From assembly GCA_001603805.1 (NCBI GenBank), contig LUZY01000011.1, forward strand, positions 1-64,000: DNA of 64,000 nt, read 5' to 3'. The notes under the pieces were generated by a model. That model was not told where the DNA came from, did no database searches, and worked only from the letters and a program-made list of their open reading frames with translations. The translations under genes and the position numbers were made by a program. Source of the DNA: Deferribacterales bacterium Deferri_01. GTDB taxonomy: Bacteria > Chrysiogenota > Deferribacteres > Deferribacterales > Geovibrionaceae. Positions 53,867 through 62,045 of the stretch are shown here, in pieces (position 1 is the stretch's first letter; each line of letters opens with the position of its first letter).

Positions 53867-53910
53867 GTTCCGGAGCTGTTCTTGCGCAGTTCCGGAACAC
53901 CTCTTTTTGC
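53867..53910 (+). terminator. Hairpin terminator after DASS gene 1
   Basis: GTTCCGGAGCTG (53867-53878) pairs with CAGTTCCGGAAC (53887-53898) with a single G-T wobble, followed by acctcttttt. Confidence 0.82.
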
Positions 53911-54109
53911 AGGTGGCGAAAATCTGCACCTCCGTAAAATAATAAGCATGATAAAAACAGATCAGACACTCCGTTATAAAATCTGACATATTAAAATAAA
54001 ACAAATAGATTTATTTTAGGCAAAATTCCTTAATTTTGGATTTATTTCTTAGTTTGAAAGTTAAATTCTCATGTTAAATGTGCCTGCTAATGTTCTATTT
54101 ATGATTTTA

Positions 54110-54123
54110 GGCGAATTTTCGCC
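54110..54123. promoter_or_regulatory. Distal activator site, DASS gene 2
   Basis: GGCGAATTTTCGCC has perfect inverted 6-base arms (GGCGAA/TTCGCC) around TT. It lies 227 bp before the sigma-54 GG. Confidence 0.72.
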
Positions 54124-54188
54124 ATTTAATTGCATTTTGCATTTTTTATTGTTTATTAGTATCTTGTTGCTATCTAGATGCTGTGAAT

Positions 54189-54202
54189 GGCGAATTTTCG
54201 CC
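54189..54202. promoter_or_regulatory. Proximal activator site, DASS gene 2
   Basis: This site is GGCGAATTTTCGCC, identical in all 14 bases to the distal site 79 bp upstream. It lies 148 bp before the sigma-54 GG, matching the first transporter exactly. Confidence 0.72.
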
Positions 54203-54335
54203 GTATTTGTTTACTTTAAATATGTTAAAAATTATAACAAGATTATAGTCCGTTATTTTTTTTAAATTTTCTATCCCTTTTTTATAAGGCATTTAGAGTG
54301 ATTATCAATAAAATATCATATAATTATCAATTAAT

Positions 54336-54352
54336 TGGTATGTTTGTTGCTT
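54336..54352 (+). promoter_or_regulatory. Sigma-54 (-24/-12) promoter of DASS gene 2
   Basis: TGGTATGTTTGTTGCTT has GG (54337-54338), 10 bases, then GC (54349-54350). It matches the promoter of gene 1 at 14 of 17 positions. An IHF-like sequence (TATCAA-N4-TTG) overlaps its upstream side. Confidence 0.82.
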
Positions 54353-54392
54353 TATAGCCACTGTTCATTAAGTTTTGTTTCAGGAGTGGTTT

Positions 54393-56141
54393 ATGATGAC
54401 AGCTATTTGGAGCAGGCTTTGGGACTGGCACGACGAGACAAAGGCACTCGTGCTTTATAGTCCCAAAGCATTACTCAAAAAAATTCACAATCAGCATTTT
54501 TCATCCGCAGATGAAAAAGAAGAAAGAAGCATTGACCTTGCTGATGAAATGGAAGAAGCGCCTGCCGAGCATGTCCGCAGGCTTAAATCCGGTCCGGGCG
54601 GGGTCGAAGAAGATGAACCCCGTGAATATACCAAACGTCAGCTTATAGGGCTCATCCTCGGACCTGTTCTGTTTGTTCTTATGCTCGTTGTTCCCACACC
54701 TGCCGGTATGGAACCTTCTGCACAGAAAATGGCTGCGGTTGCATTTCTTATGGCATGTTGGTGGATGTGTGAATCAATCCCGATTCCGGCTACAAGTCTT
54801 CTTCCCATACCGCTTTTTCCCATACTTGGGATTATGCCCACAGGCAAGGCAACAGCTCCTTATGCCAGTGATCTTATATTTCTTTTTATGGGCGGTTTTA
54901 TCATTGCCCTTGCCATGCAGCGTTGGAACCTTCACCGCAGAATCGCTATGAATATCGTAAAAACTGTCGGCTTTTCGCCCAGCAGACTTATTTTCGGCTT
55001 CATGACAGCTACTGCTGTTCTTTCTGCCTTTGTTTCCAATACTGCCACAGCGGTAATGATGATGCCTATTGGTCTTGCTATTATATATCACGTTGTCGAG
55101 GAAGGAAAAAAAGAGGGGCTCGACAAGGTAATAGATTTTTCTCCTGAAAAATTCGCTTTCGGTCTTAACCTCATGCTTGGTATCGCATACGCCGCTTCCA
55201 TCGGAGGTATTGCGACACTTATAGGAACTCCGCCCAATACTGTTCTTGCCGGTTACCTTTCAAAAACTTTTGGTTATGAAATAACTTTTGCTAAATGGCT
55301 TTATGTAGGCGTGCCCCTTGTTCTGGTTACGCTTCCCCTTTGCTGGCTTTGGCTTATCAAGGTTGCAAACCCTATGAAGCTTAAAAAAGTCCCCGGCGGA
55401 AAAGAGCTTATCGAAGCTGAACTCACCAAGATGGGGAAAATGAGCACGGGGGAACGCTGGACTCTTTTTGTTTTTACCCTTACTGCTCTTGCATGGATTT
55501 TCAGGAAACAGCTCGGTTTTCTTTTTCCTGATCCAAAAATGGTTTCTGATGCAGCAATCGGAATGATCGGCGGTCTTATTCTTTTTGTTATTCCTATTAA
55601 TATGAAGAAAAATGAATTTGTAATGGACTGGCATTGGGCAGCTAAAATGCCTTGGGGTGTTCTTATTCTTTTCGGCGGCGGTCTTTCCCTTTCTGCCGGT
55701 TTCAAAGTGACCAAGCTTGCAGACTGGATAGGCGGTCAGGTTGGTCTTCTTGAGCATGCACCGATTTTTGTATTGATAATTGCTGTCACAGCACTTATTA
55801 TCTTTCTCACGGAGCTTACTTCCAATACCGCCACAGCGGCGATGGTTATGCCTATTCTTGCCGCAGTTGCTGTTGGTTTGGGGCAGAGTCCGCTTTTGCT
55901 TACTGTTCCTGCTGCAATCGCAGCATCATGCGCATTTATGCTGCCTGTCGCCACACCGCCGAACGCTATTGTGTTTGGTTCGGGTTATGTTACAATCCCG
56001 CAGATGGTAAAAAGCGGCTTCGGGCTTAATATTATAGGAATAATTATTACAGTAGCAGTCACGTATCTGCTTGTGGTACCTGTGTTCGGTGTTGAGCTGG
56101 GTATAGTCCCTGAGTGGGCTAAAGTTATCGCCGGACAGTAA
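54393..56141 (+). CDS. DASS family sodium/dicarboxylate symporter, paralogue 2
   Basis: A 582-residue transporter closely similar to the preceding one along its whole length, including the unusual polar N-terminal extension (KALVLYSPKALLKK, then LKSGPGG). Both SNT motifs are intact (FVSNTATAVMMMPIG and ELTSNTATAAMVMPIL). ATG at 54393 has AGGAG 6 bases upstream; the same gene-start context as paralogue 1 supports it. It has its own sigma-54 promoter and activator sites, so the duplication included the control region. Differences are scattered, suggesting an old duplication and possibly different affinity or substrate. Confidence 0.92.
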   Translation: MMTAIWSRLWDWHDETKALVLYSPKALLKKIHNQHFSSADEKEERSIDLADEMEEAPAEHVRRLKSGPGGVEEDEPREYTKRQLIGLILGPVLFVLMLVVPTPAGMEPSAQKMAAVAFLMACWWMCESIPIPATSLLPIPLFPILGIMPTGKATAPYASDLIFLFMGGFIIALAMQRWNLHRRIAMNIVKTVGFSPSRLIFGFMTATAVLSAFVSNTATAVMMMPIGLAIIYHVVEEGKKEGLDKVIDFSPEKFAFGLNLMLGIAYAASIGGIATLIGTPPNTVLAGYLSKTFGYEITFAKWLYVGVPLVLVTLPLCWLWLIKVANPMKLKKVPGGKELIEAELTKMGKMSTGERWTLFVFTLTALAWIFRKQLGFLFPDPKMVSDAAIGMIGGLILFVIPINMKKNEFVMDWHWAAKMPWGVLILFGGGLSLSAGFKVTKLADWIGGQVGLLEHAPIFVLIIAVTALIIFLTELTSNTATAAMVMPILAAVAVGLGQSPLLLTVPAAIAASCAFMLPVATPPNAIVFGSGYVTIPQMVKSGFGLNIIGIIITVAVTYLLVVPVFGVELGIVPEWAKVIAGQ

Positions 56142-56192
56142 ATTTTAGCGCAACGCCGGAAGGTTTTTCTAACGGCTTTGACCTCTATAAAG

Positions 56193-56223
56193 AAAGGGCG
56201 CCCTGAAGGGAGGGCGCCCTTTT
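56193..56223. terminator. Bidirectional terminator between DASS gene 2 and tRNA-Gly
   Basis: AAAGGGCGCCCT and AGGGCGCCCTTTT form a 10-12 bp stem with loop gaaggg, with T tracts on both strands. It ends transcription of the transporter on the plus strand and of the tRNA on the minus strand. Confidence 0.92.
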
Positions 56224-56241
56224 CTATGTGATATTATAAGA

Positions 56242-56314
56242 AGCGGGTGACGGGGATCGAACCCGCTACCTACAGCTTGGGAAGCTGTCGCTCTACCGGT
56301 TGAGCTACACCCGC
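56242..56314 (-). tRNA. tRNA-Gly (anticodon CCC)
   Basis: On the minus strand the acceptor is GCGGGTG/CACCCGC. The D arm is GCTC/GAGC. The anticodon arm is ACAGC-TTCCCAA-GCTGT, giving anticodon CCC. The T arm is GCGGG-TTCGATC-CCCGT. The discriminator is T (U), as usual for glycine tRNAs. CCA is not encoded. Length is 73 bases. Confidence 0.93.
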
Positions 56315-56489
56315 AAATGATATACTGATCTTTATACCTTTCTTTGAAAAAAATCATCATAAAATTAAATAAATTTCATGGAATATGAAATGATTTGCAA
56401 GCCTGAAAGGGCAGTGATATAAAAGAGATTGTAAGAAAATTTACATTATCTGCCTTCGGGCTTATTGTTCATCCTTTCCGGAGTTATTT
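56315..56489. other. Intergenic region between tRNA-Gly and EamA gene
   Basis: About 175 A/T-rich bases. They carry the tRNA promoter on one strand and that of the EamA gene on the other. No distinct repeat or site is recognised. Confidence 0.4.
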
Positions 56490-57362
56490 ATGAAACAGGC
56501 ATTCATAGCCCTTCATCTTTCCATATTTGTCGCAGGCTTTACTGGTCTGTTCGGGCGTCTGATAACTCTGGATGCCGGAGCCCTTGTATGGTGGCGTGTT
56601 TTTGTCGCTGCGTTATGCTTTTACATTATTCTTCAGGTAAGTGGAAAATTCAGACAGTACACCATTCAGGAGATGCTTCAGGCAGCACTGGTAGGTTCTG
56701 TGCTGTGTTTGCACTGGGTGCTGTTTTACGGAAGTATAAAAGCATCAAATGTCAGTGTCGGAGTGGTCTGCTTCTCCCTTATCGGATTTTTTACTGCGCT
56801 CATTGAGCCGCTCCTGCTGAAAATACGCATTAATTACAGGGAGCTTTTCTACGGTTGTTTTGCAGTGGCTGGAATATTGCTCATATTTCACTTTGACAGC
56901 CGTTTCAGGCTCGGTATCGGACTTGGAATAGCCTCTTCATTGGTATGTGCTTTTGCCATCACGCTGAACAAGGTAGTGATACCAAAGTTTTCGTATATGC
57001 CCCTACTGACGTTTTATGAAATAGCAGGCGGTTTTGTATTTCTTTCCATTCTTGCTCCGTTTTATCTGTATTTTACAGATACTGCGGTGCTTATACCGGA
57101 TGCACGCAACCTGTTTTATATATTCATACTTGCTGTGTTCTGCACAATAGGTTTGCAGCTTTTGCAGATTTATGCCCTTAAGCGTATCTCAGCTTTTACA
57201 GTGAATCTTTCTTACAACCTTGAACCTGTTTATACAATTATTCTTGCTGCGCTGATTTTCAGGGAAATGAGTGAGGTTAACGCATCTTTTTTTGCAGGAC
57301 TGGGAATTATAATTCTTTCTGTTCTGCTTCAGATGAGAGATGTTGTAAGAAAAGGGACATAA
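56490..57362 (+). CDS. EamA/DMT superfamily transporter
   Basis: A 290-residue membrane protein with ten predicted helices in two EamA repeats, a layout of small-metabolite exporters (amino acids, nucleotides, drugs). The first repeat includes GALVWWRVFVAALCFYIIL and VLFYGSIKASNVSVGVV; the second includes LQLLQIYALKRISAFTVNLS and LEPVYTIILAALIF. The substrate cannot be inferred. GGAG lies 8 bases before ATG. It is a single-gene unit converging with modC. Confidence 0.88.
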   Translation: MKQAFIALHLSIFVAGFTGLFGRLITLDAGALVWWRVFVAALCFYIILQVSGKFRQYTIQEMLQAALVGSVLCLHWVLFYGSIKASNVSVGVVCFSLIGFFTALIEPLLLKIRINYRELFYGCFAVAGILLIFHFDSRFRLGIGLGIASSLVCAFAITLNKVVIPKFSYMPLLTFYEIAGGFVFLSILAPFYLYFTDTAVLIPDARNLFYIFILAVFCTIGLQLLQIYALKRISAFTVNLSYNLEPVYTIILAALIFREMSEVNASFFAGLGIIILSVLLQMRDVVRKGT

Positions 57363-57368
57363 ACTGAA

Positions 57369-57385
57369 GCCCTGTAAAACAGGGC
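57369..57385. terminator. Weak hairpin between EamA and modC genes
   Basis: GCCCTG-taaaa-CAGGGC is a perfect 6-bp stem between two converging stop codons. No strong T tract follows on either strand. Confidence 0.45.
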
Positions 57386-57398
57386 CTGAACCGGTGTA

Positions 57399-58481
57399 TT
57401 AATGTAAGAACGGAACGCTTAGTCTTGAAAGCGCTATTGTTTTCATAATTATATAAACATCCATACCTGTTCTGATTCCCAGTTCGGATTCCGCTGAACG
57501 GGTGATTGTCGCATAAACCGGAACACCTACATTCACAGTAACCGCAACTGCACCGTCGTCACTGTTTTCCACTGACGTTATAGTTCCTTTCATTATATTA
57601 CGTGCGCTTATTCCGACAGGTTTACTCAAAGCAAGTGTCACGTCATCAGAATGGACTGCAACACGAAGTTCCGTGCCTGTAGCATATTTTGAGGTGGGTA
57701 TTCGTAGCCGTCCGTCCTCAAACTGAATGCTCGAAGGTTCTTTTTCTGAAACAGCAGATGCACGAAGAACACTTACTCTTCCGCTTAAGCCCAGAATCTC
57801 TCTGTTATCTGGTCGTGAAACAACCTCTTCAACGCTGCCTGAGTCGGTGCATTTGCCGTCATTCATAAGCACCACATTATCACATAAACTGAAAAGCTCA
57901 TCCAGTGAGTGAGTTACGTAAAGTACCGGCAGTTTGAAGGTTTGCACCATTTTTCCTATGAAAGGGATAAGCTCTTCTTTTCTGTGAGAATCAAGGGCTG
58001 AGAGCGGCTCATCCATAAGAAGAAAGTCCGGTGAAGATAAAAGCGCTCTGCCGATTGCCACCCTCTGTTTTTCCCCGCCGGAAAGCCTGTGAGGTCTTCT
58101 TTTAAGGAGATCACCAATGCCCAGAAGTTCCACAACATCGTCAAAGCTTGCTTTATGTCCATTGTGGGCGCTCCTTTTCATTCCATAGCGCAGGTTAGCT
58201 TCCACAGTCATATGCGGGAAAAGCCTGCCGTCCTGAAAAATATATCCTGAATTGCGCTCCGTAGAGGAAATGTTAATTTTCTTTCTGCTGTCATACAAAA
58301 CTTTTCCGCCAAGGGAAATGTATCCCTCGTCAGGTTTGATCAATCCGGCCGTCAAATTTATTATGCTGGTTTTGCCTGAACCGGAACGTCCGAATAGCCC
58401 TGTAACCATCCCTTCATTCATTTTGAATGATACATCCAGAGTAAATGCCGGGTAGCGTTTTATTGCTGTAAATTCAAGCAT
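57399..58481 (-). CDS. modC: Molybdate ABC transporter ATPase
   Basis: A 360-residue ModC. The ATPase part (1-235) has Walker A GRSGSGKTS (about 31-39), signature LSGGEKQRVAIGRALL (about 128) and Walker B FLLMDEPLSALD. The C-terminal TOBE/molybdopterin-binding domain (about 290-360; SARNIMKGTITSVENSDDGA) binds molybdate and gives feedback inhibition. It overlaps modB by 8 bases. The order modA-modB-modC on the minus strand is standard. Confidence 0.93.
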   Translation of the reverse strand: MLEFTAIKRYPAFTLDVSFKMNEGMVTGLFGRSGSGKTSIINLTAGLIKPDEGYISLGGKVLYDSRKKINISSTERNSGYIFQDGRLFPHMTVEANLRYGMKRSAHNGHKASFDDVVELLGIGDLLKRRPHRLSGGEKQRVAIGRALLSSPDFLLMDEPLSALDSHRKEELIPFIGKMVQTFKLPVLYVTHSLDELFSLCDNVVLMNDGKCTDSGSVEEVVSRPDNREILGLSGRVSVLRASAVSEKEPSSIQFEDGRLRIPTSKYATGTELRVAVHSDDVTLALSKPVGISARNIMKGTITSVENSDDGAVAVTVNVGVPVYATITRSAESELGIRTGMDVYIIMKTIALSRLSVPFLH

Positions 58482-59178
58482 TGGACGCTCCCTTAAGTTT
58501 CAGTGCCGCTCTTCTGGAGAGGTATTCGGATGCTGCTATTGCTGCAATTGAAAGCCCGATTGAGATAATACAGAGCCTTAAAGCCGCCGCTTCCGTTCCG
58601 GGAGTCTGCGTAAGGTTGTAAAGGGCAACGGGAAGTGTCCGTGTTTCACCGGGAATATTTGAAACAAAGGTTATTGTTGCTCCGAATTCTCCAAGGCTTC
58701 TTGCGAATGCAAGCACTGTGCCTGTTATAATGCCCGGAACAGAGAGCGGGAGAGTGACAGTGAAGAAAACTCTCCATTTTTTTGCACCGAGTGTTTTCGC
58801 TGCTTCCTCAAGCCCTCTGTCTATGCCTTCGATGGAAAGGCGGACACTGCGTACCAGAAGAGGCATTGACATCACAACCGAAGCCACAACGGCTCCCCGC
58901 CATGAAAAGGCTATTCCTGCTCCGAATATACTGTTAAGCAGCCTGCCCACGGGGGCATTGTCATTAAAAGTGATAAGAAGCAGGTAGCCTGTTACAACAG
59001 GAGGTATGACCAGCGGAACGTGGATAAGCCCGTCAAAAAGGAGTTTGCCCGGAAAGTTCTTACGTGCCAGCAAATAAGCGGCGGCAATGCCGGGGATTAG
59101 CCCGGCAAGTACCGCCCAAAGAGAAATTTTCATACTGAGATAAATCGCCTCAATCTCTATCGGCGAGAGTTCAAACAT
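58474..59178 (-). CDS. modB: Molybdate ABC transporter permease
   Basis: A 234-residue inner-membrane permease with about five to six helices. The EAA coupling loop is EEAAKTLGAKKWRVFFTVTL (about residue 141), followed by LARSLGEFGATITFVSNIPG, a stretch highly typical of ModB. It is separated from modA by two bases and overlaps modC. With ModA and ModC it imports molybdate for molybdopterin enzymes such as respiratory oxidoreductases. Confidence 0.94.
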   Translation of the reverse strand: MFELSPIEIEAIYLSMKISLWAVLAGLIPGIAAAYLLARKNFPGKLLFDGLIHVPLVIPPVVTGYLLLITFNDNAPVGRLLNSIFGAGIAFSWRGAVVASVVMSMPLLVRSVRLSIEGIDRGLEEAAKTLGAKKWRVFFTVTLPLSVPGIITGTVLAFARSLGEFGATITFVSNIPGETRTLPVALYNLTQTPGTEAAALRLCIISIGLSIAAIAASEYLSRRAALKLKGASNA

Positions 59179-59180
59179 TC

Positions 59181-59930
59181 TTATTTCACCGCTATGAATC
59201 CGTATTTAAGGAAAACTCCAGCAGCATAATCTGTTTTGAGGAAATTGTAAAATGCTTCTACTTCGGATGTGCGTTTGTCTTTCACAATTGCCATAGGATA
59301 GGTGATTTTACCTGTGAGAGAATCATCAACAAGGGCGAGAACCTTTACTTTGTCGCTTATTGCAGAGTCTGAGAAATATACAAAACCATAAGGTACAGCA
59401 CGTTCAACCATAGCAAGAGTAGCTCTTACATCCTGCATTCTGGCTGCCTGTCCTTCGATATCGTTCCAGATTCCCATACCTTCAAGAGCTTTTTTTGCAT
59501 ATTTTCCTGCGGGGACATGTTCGGGGTCGCCCATTGCGAACTTACCGCTGCCGATGAGTTTTTTCACTGTAGCGCCGTCAAGGTGTTCTATTTTCTCTGT
59601 TTTTGATGAAACAGGTGCAATGAACGCGAGTTTATTGGCAAGGTACGGGGCGTTTGTGCCTTCTTCGATTTTGCCTTTTTCAACAAGATAATCCATCCAG
59701 CTCATGTTTGCTGAAATAAAAATATCAGCCGGAGCGCCGTTTTCTATCTGTTTTGCAAGGGGTCCTGATGATGCGTAGGATGCTATAACATTTTTGCCGG
59801 TTTCTTTTTTGTAAGTTGCAATAAGTTCATTCATAGCGTTTGTTACGGAAGCTGCACCGAAAACAGTGACATCTTTGGCGAAGGCTGAAACACTGATAAG
59901 CAAACACAATGCGATCAAAAGAATTCTCAT
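59181..59930 (-). CDS. modA: Molybdate-binding periplasmic protein
   Basis: A 249-residue binding protein. The signal peptide (residues 1-18, ending SAFA) is followed by KDVTVFGAASVTNAMNELIA, the ModA opening with the Ser that contacts the oxyanion. ASSGPLAKQIENGAPADIFIS (about 51) and GDPEHVPAGKYAKKALE (about 135) are further family marks; Pro/Val ligands and the tyrosine in YGFVYFSD are in place. A ModE-type operator lies 21 bases upstream of the start. Confidence 0.94.
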   Translation of the reverse strand: MRILLIALCLLISVSAFAKDVTVFGAASVTNAMNELIATYKKETGKNVIASYASSGPLAKQIENGAPADIFISANMSWMDYLVEKGKIEEGTNAPYLANKLAFIAPVSSKTEKIEHLDGATVKKLIGSGKFAMGDPEHVPAGKYAKKALEGMGIWNDIEGQAARMQDVRATLAMVERAVPYGFVYFSDSAISDKVKVLALVDDSLTGKITYPMAIVKDKRTSEVEAFYNFLKTDYAAGVFLKYGFIAVK

Positions 59931-59950
59931 AAGCTATACCTCTTTCATGT

Positions 59951-59974
59951 CGTTATGTATCAATGTATATAGCG
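59951..59974 (-). promoter_or_regulatory. ModE-type operator upstream of modABC
   Basis: CGTTATGTA-N6-TATATAGCG (plus strand) has the 9-6-9 architecture and arm sequences of the E. coli ModE box. Arms are inverted repeats with two mismatches. Its place just before modA fits repression by molybdate-loaded ModE. No modE gene is in this window. Confidence 0.82.
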
Positions 59975-60093
59975 AAGACTGGGTGAAAGTCAATATTTTT
60001 TGATTTGCATATCTTATAGCCAATGTAAAAAAATGTAATAGGCATTGAAAATATAACACAAATGTGCATAGTTATAATTTCTCAGGTGATTGA

Positions 60094-61275
60094 ATGACAG
60101 CATTATTAGACATAAGCAAACACAAAGGACTCTACATAATTTTTCTGGCTATGATTGGCGCCACACCGCCTCTGGCAACTGATATGTATTTGGCGGCTAT
60201 TCCGGTAATCGCAAAGGAATGGCATGTGGGGGAGCATCTCGTAAATCTCTCCTTAGTATTGTGGTTCGCCAGTTTCAGCACTTCGCTGCTGTTTTACGGA
60301 CCTCTTTCAGATAAATACGGGCGGCGTCCGATTTTACTGACGGGGCTCTTTTTCTTTGTAATTTCATCTATCCTCTGTACTTTGAGTACAAATGTGTGGC
60401 AGCTCATTATTTTCCGTGTGATTCAGGGTATGGGTGCTGCTGCTCCCTCAGCCATGGTTATGGCAATATGCAGGGATAAGTACGAGGGTGAAGAGCGCAG
60501 GAAGGCTCTTGCATATCTGGGTACTGTGCTTGCTGTTGCGCCTATGGTTGCGCCGATGATCGGCACTTTTCTCCTTGGATTGGGCTCATGGAGGTACATT
60601 TTCCTCACTCAGGCGGCAATGGTGGCATGTACTTTCGTTGTTTCATTTCTTTTCAGGGAGACAATTGAGGATAGATTTACAGGAGACTGGTACAAGGTAT
60701 TTTTCCGTTACAGGAATGTTTTTTCCAACCGGAAATTCATGCGGACCAATCTGACCCTCAGTCTTTCAGCCGGACCATTATACGCATTTATAGCTTTTTC
60801 TCCCATATATTACATAGGCATAAACGGTTTTGGTGAAACAAAGTTCAGTATTTTGTTTGCGTTCAACGCATTCGGTGCCATGTTCGGAGCCTTTGTCTGT
60901 ACCAGACTCCTCAGACATTTTAAACCCAACAGCCTTATAACTTTCTGTCTTTCCGGTGCTGCCGTGGCTGCTGCCGGTCTGTGGCTGTTAAGCTTTTCCG
61001 CATGGTACTTTTTCACCTGCTTTACGTTTCTGACAACCTTCTTTATATGTATGAACAGACCTCTCAGCAATAATCTGATTATTGAACAGGTAAACACGGA
61101 TATCGGATCGGCATCATCATTTATGGTTTTTTGTCAGCTTATGTTTGGTGCTTTATGCATGCTTATCGTATCAGGAACACATGGACACCAGCTTGCGGTG
61201 TTTAATCTGCTTGCGGCAGTTATAGCTGTTTTTGTTATTTTAAGCTGGCTTTTTCTGAGAAAGAAGCTTGTTTAG
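60094..61275 (+). CDS. Bcr/CflA family MFS multidrug transporter
   Basis: A 393-residue major facilitator with twelve predicted helices. The opening GATPPLATDMYLAAIPVIAKE (about 22-42) is the Bcr/CflA signature with the membrane-embedded Asp. The loop 2-3 motif is GPLSDKYGRRPILLTG (about 70), and motif C is LAVAPMVAPMIGTFL (about 147). The family exports drugs or metabolites by proton antiport. The ribosome site AGGTG lies 6 bases before ATG. Its stop overlaps that of the converging cytochrome gene. Confidence 0.9.
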   Translation: MTALLDISKHKGLYIIFLAMIGATPPLATDMYLAAIPVIAKEWHVGEHLVNLSLVLWFASFSTSLLFYGPLSDKYGRRPILLTGLFFFVISSILCTLSTNVWQLIIFRVIQGMGAAAPSAMVMAICRDKYEGEERRKALAYLGTVLAVAPMVAPMIGTFLLGLGSWRYIFLTQAAMVACTFVVSFLFRETIEDRFTGDWYKVFFRYRNVFSNRKFMRTNLTLSLSAGPLYAFIAFSPIYYIGINGFGETKFSILFAFNAFGAMFGAFVCTRLLRHFKPNSLITFCLSGAAVAAAGLWLLSFSAWYFFTCFTFLTTFFICMNRPLSNNLIIEQVNTDIGSASSFMVFCQLMFGALCMLIVSGTHGHQLAVFNLLAAVIAVFVILSWLFLRKKLV

Positions 61276-62045
61276 TTATTGAATTCTTCTGTTATCCTGT
61301 TTTCCTCATCCTCTGTCAGAACTACCGGAGGCATGAGGGATGCGGGTTTGATCCGGCGTGGATTTTTAACCCATTTTAAAAGAATTTCTCTGTTCCATCT
61401 GTCTGCTTCCGGCTTGATTGTGTCCGTCGGGTAAAACTCGGTAAAAAGCCCTGAAAGATTAGGTGCGGTATCTCCGTGACCTATGCCGCCTCTCTTGCGG
61501 GTGAGCAGTCTGTGGCAGCCGCCGCATTTATCCTCAAAAGCGCTTTTTTTGCCTTGGGTTATAAAAACCACATACGGAGCGGTTTTTGAAGTGTTTTTCA
61601 TCGAACCGCCTGAATTAAGCAGGTATTTTACTGTTTCATCAGAGACCGTATTGTTCATACGGAAGTCAGGCATGTAGTCAGTGGGTTCAGTGAGCTTTTC
61701 TTTAAGGGTTTCTGCTGTTTTCCGTCTGCTTTCCGTGTCCAGATCAGGGGCAATGTTGTTGCCCTTGCCAGCTGTTATATGGCATCTTCTGCAATGGGCG
61801 TTTTCAATTGTTTTTCCGCCTCTTTCCACAGCTTTTTTATTTATTATGAAGTCAGCATATTTTTTGGTTATCATGCCGCTGTGGGCAATGTTTTTTCTGG
61901 ATGTTTCCTCATTGCCCCTGTGGCAGACAGAGCATGAACCGGTTTTTTCATAATGAGGTTCGTGGCATTTTATGCACATCGAAGCAAAAGCCGGAAAGGC
62001 GGGAACTGTAAGAAATATCAGAAGTAAAAGGGTACGAGAGACCAA
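61272..62045 (-). CDS. Four-haem c-type cytochrome
   Basis: A 257-residue periplasmic cytochrome. The signal peptide (about residues 1-21, ending AFAS) is followed by four C-x2-C-H haem sites: CIKCH (24-28), CSVCH (38-42), CRRCH (85-89) and CGGCH (174-178). The last two domains look like mono-haem cytochrome c modules, with methionines that may be axial ligands (MPDF, LMPP). The start is TTG, 28 bases inside the cytochrome b gene, which ties it to that complex as its likely electron-accepting subunit. It is the last gene of the Rieske-cytochrome b unit. Confidence 0.88.
   Translation of the reverse strand: MVSRTLLLLIFLTVPAFPAFASMCIKCHEPHYEKTGSCSVCHRGNEETSRKNIAHSGMITKKYADFIINKKAVERGGKTIENAHCRRCHITAGKGNNIAPDLDTESRRKTAETLKEKLTEPTDYMPDFRMNNTVSDETVKYLLNSGGSMKNTSKTAPYVVFITQGKKSAFEDKCGGCHRLLTRKRGGIGHGDTAPNLSGLFTEFYPTDTIKPEADRWNREILLKWVKNPRRIKPASLMPPVVLTEDEENRITEEFNN

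Larger units (their letters stand above)
53911..54392. other. Regulatory region of second DASS transporter gene
   Basis: About 480 very A/T-rich bases. They hold two activator sites (54110-54123 and 54189-54202) and a sigma-54 promoter (54336-54352). A weaker look-alike, GGCGAAAATCTGCA, occurs at 53915-53928 next to the terminator of gene 1. A short plus-strand frame at 54071-54265 spans both activator sites and is not considered a gene. Confidence 0.7.

Noticed and set aside
53915-53928. Fifth activator site GGCGAAAATCTGCA
   Set aside because: It departs from the GGC-N8-GCC frame in the last base and sits beside the terminator of the first DASS gene, over 400 bp from the next promoter; not counted as a site.
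54071-54265. 64-codon plus-strand frame upstream of the second DASS gene
   Set aside because: It is a low-complexity A/T-rich frame covering both activator sites; it is better explained as regulatory DNA.
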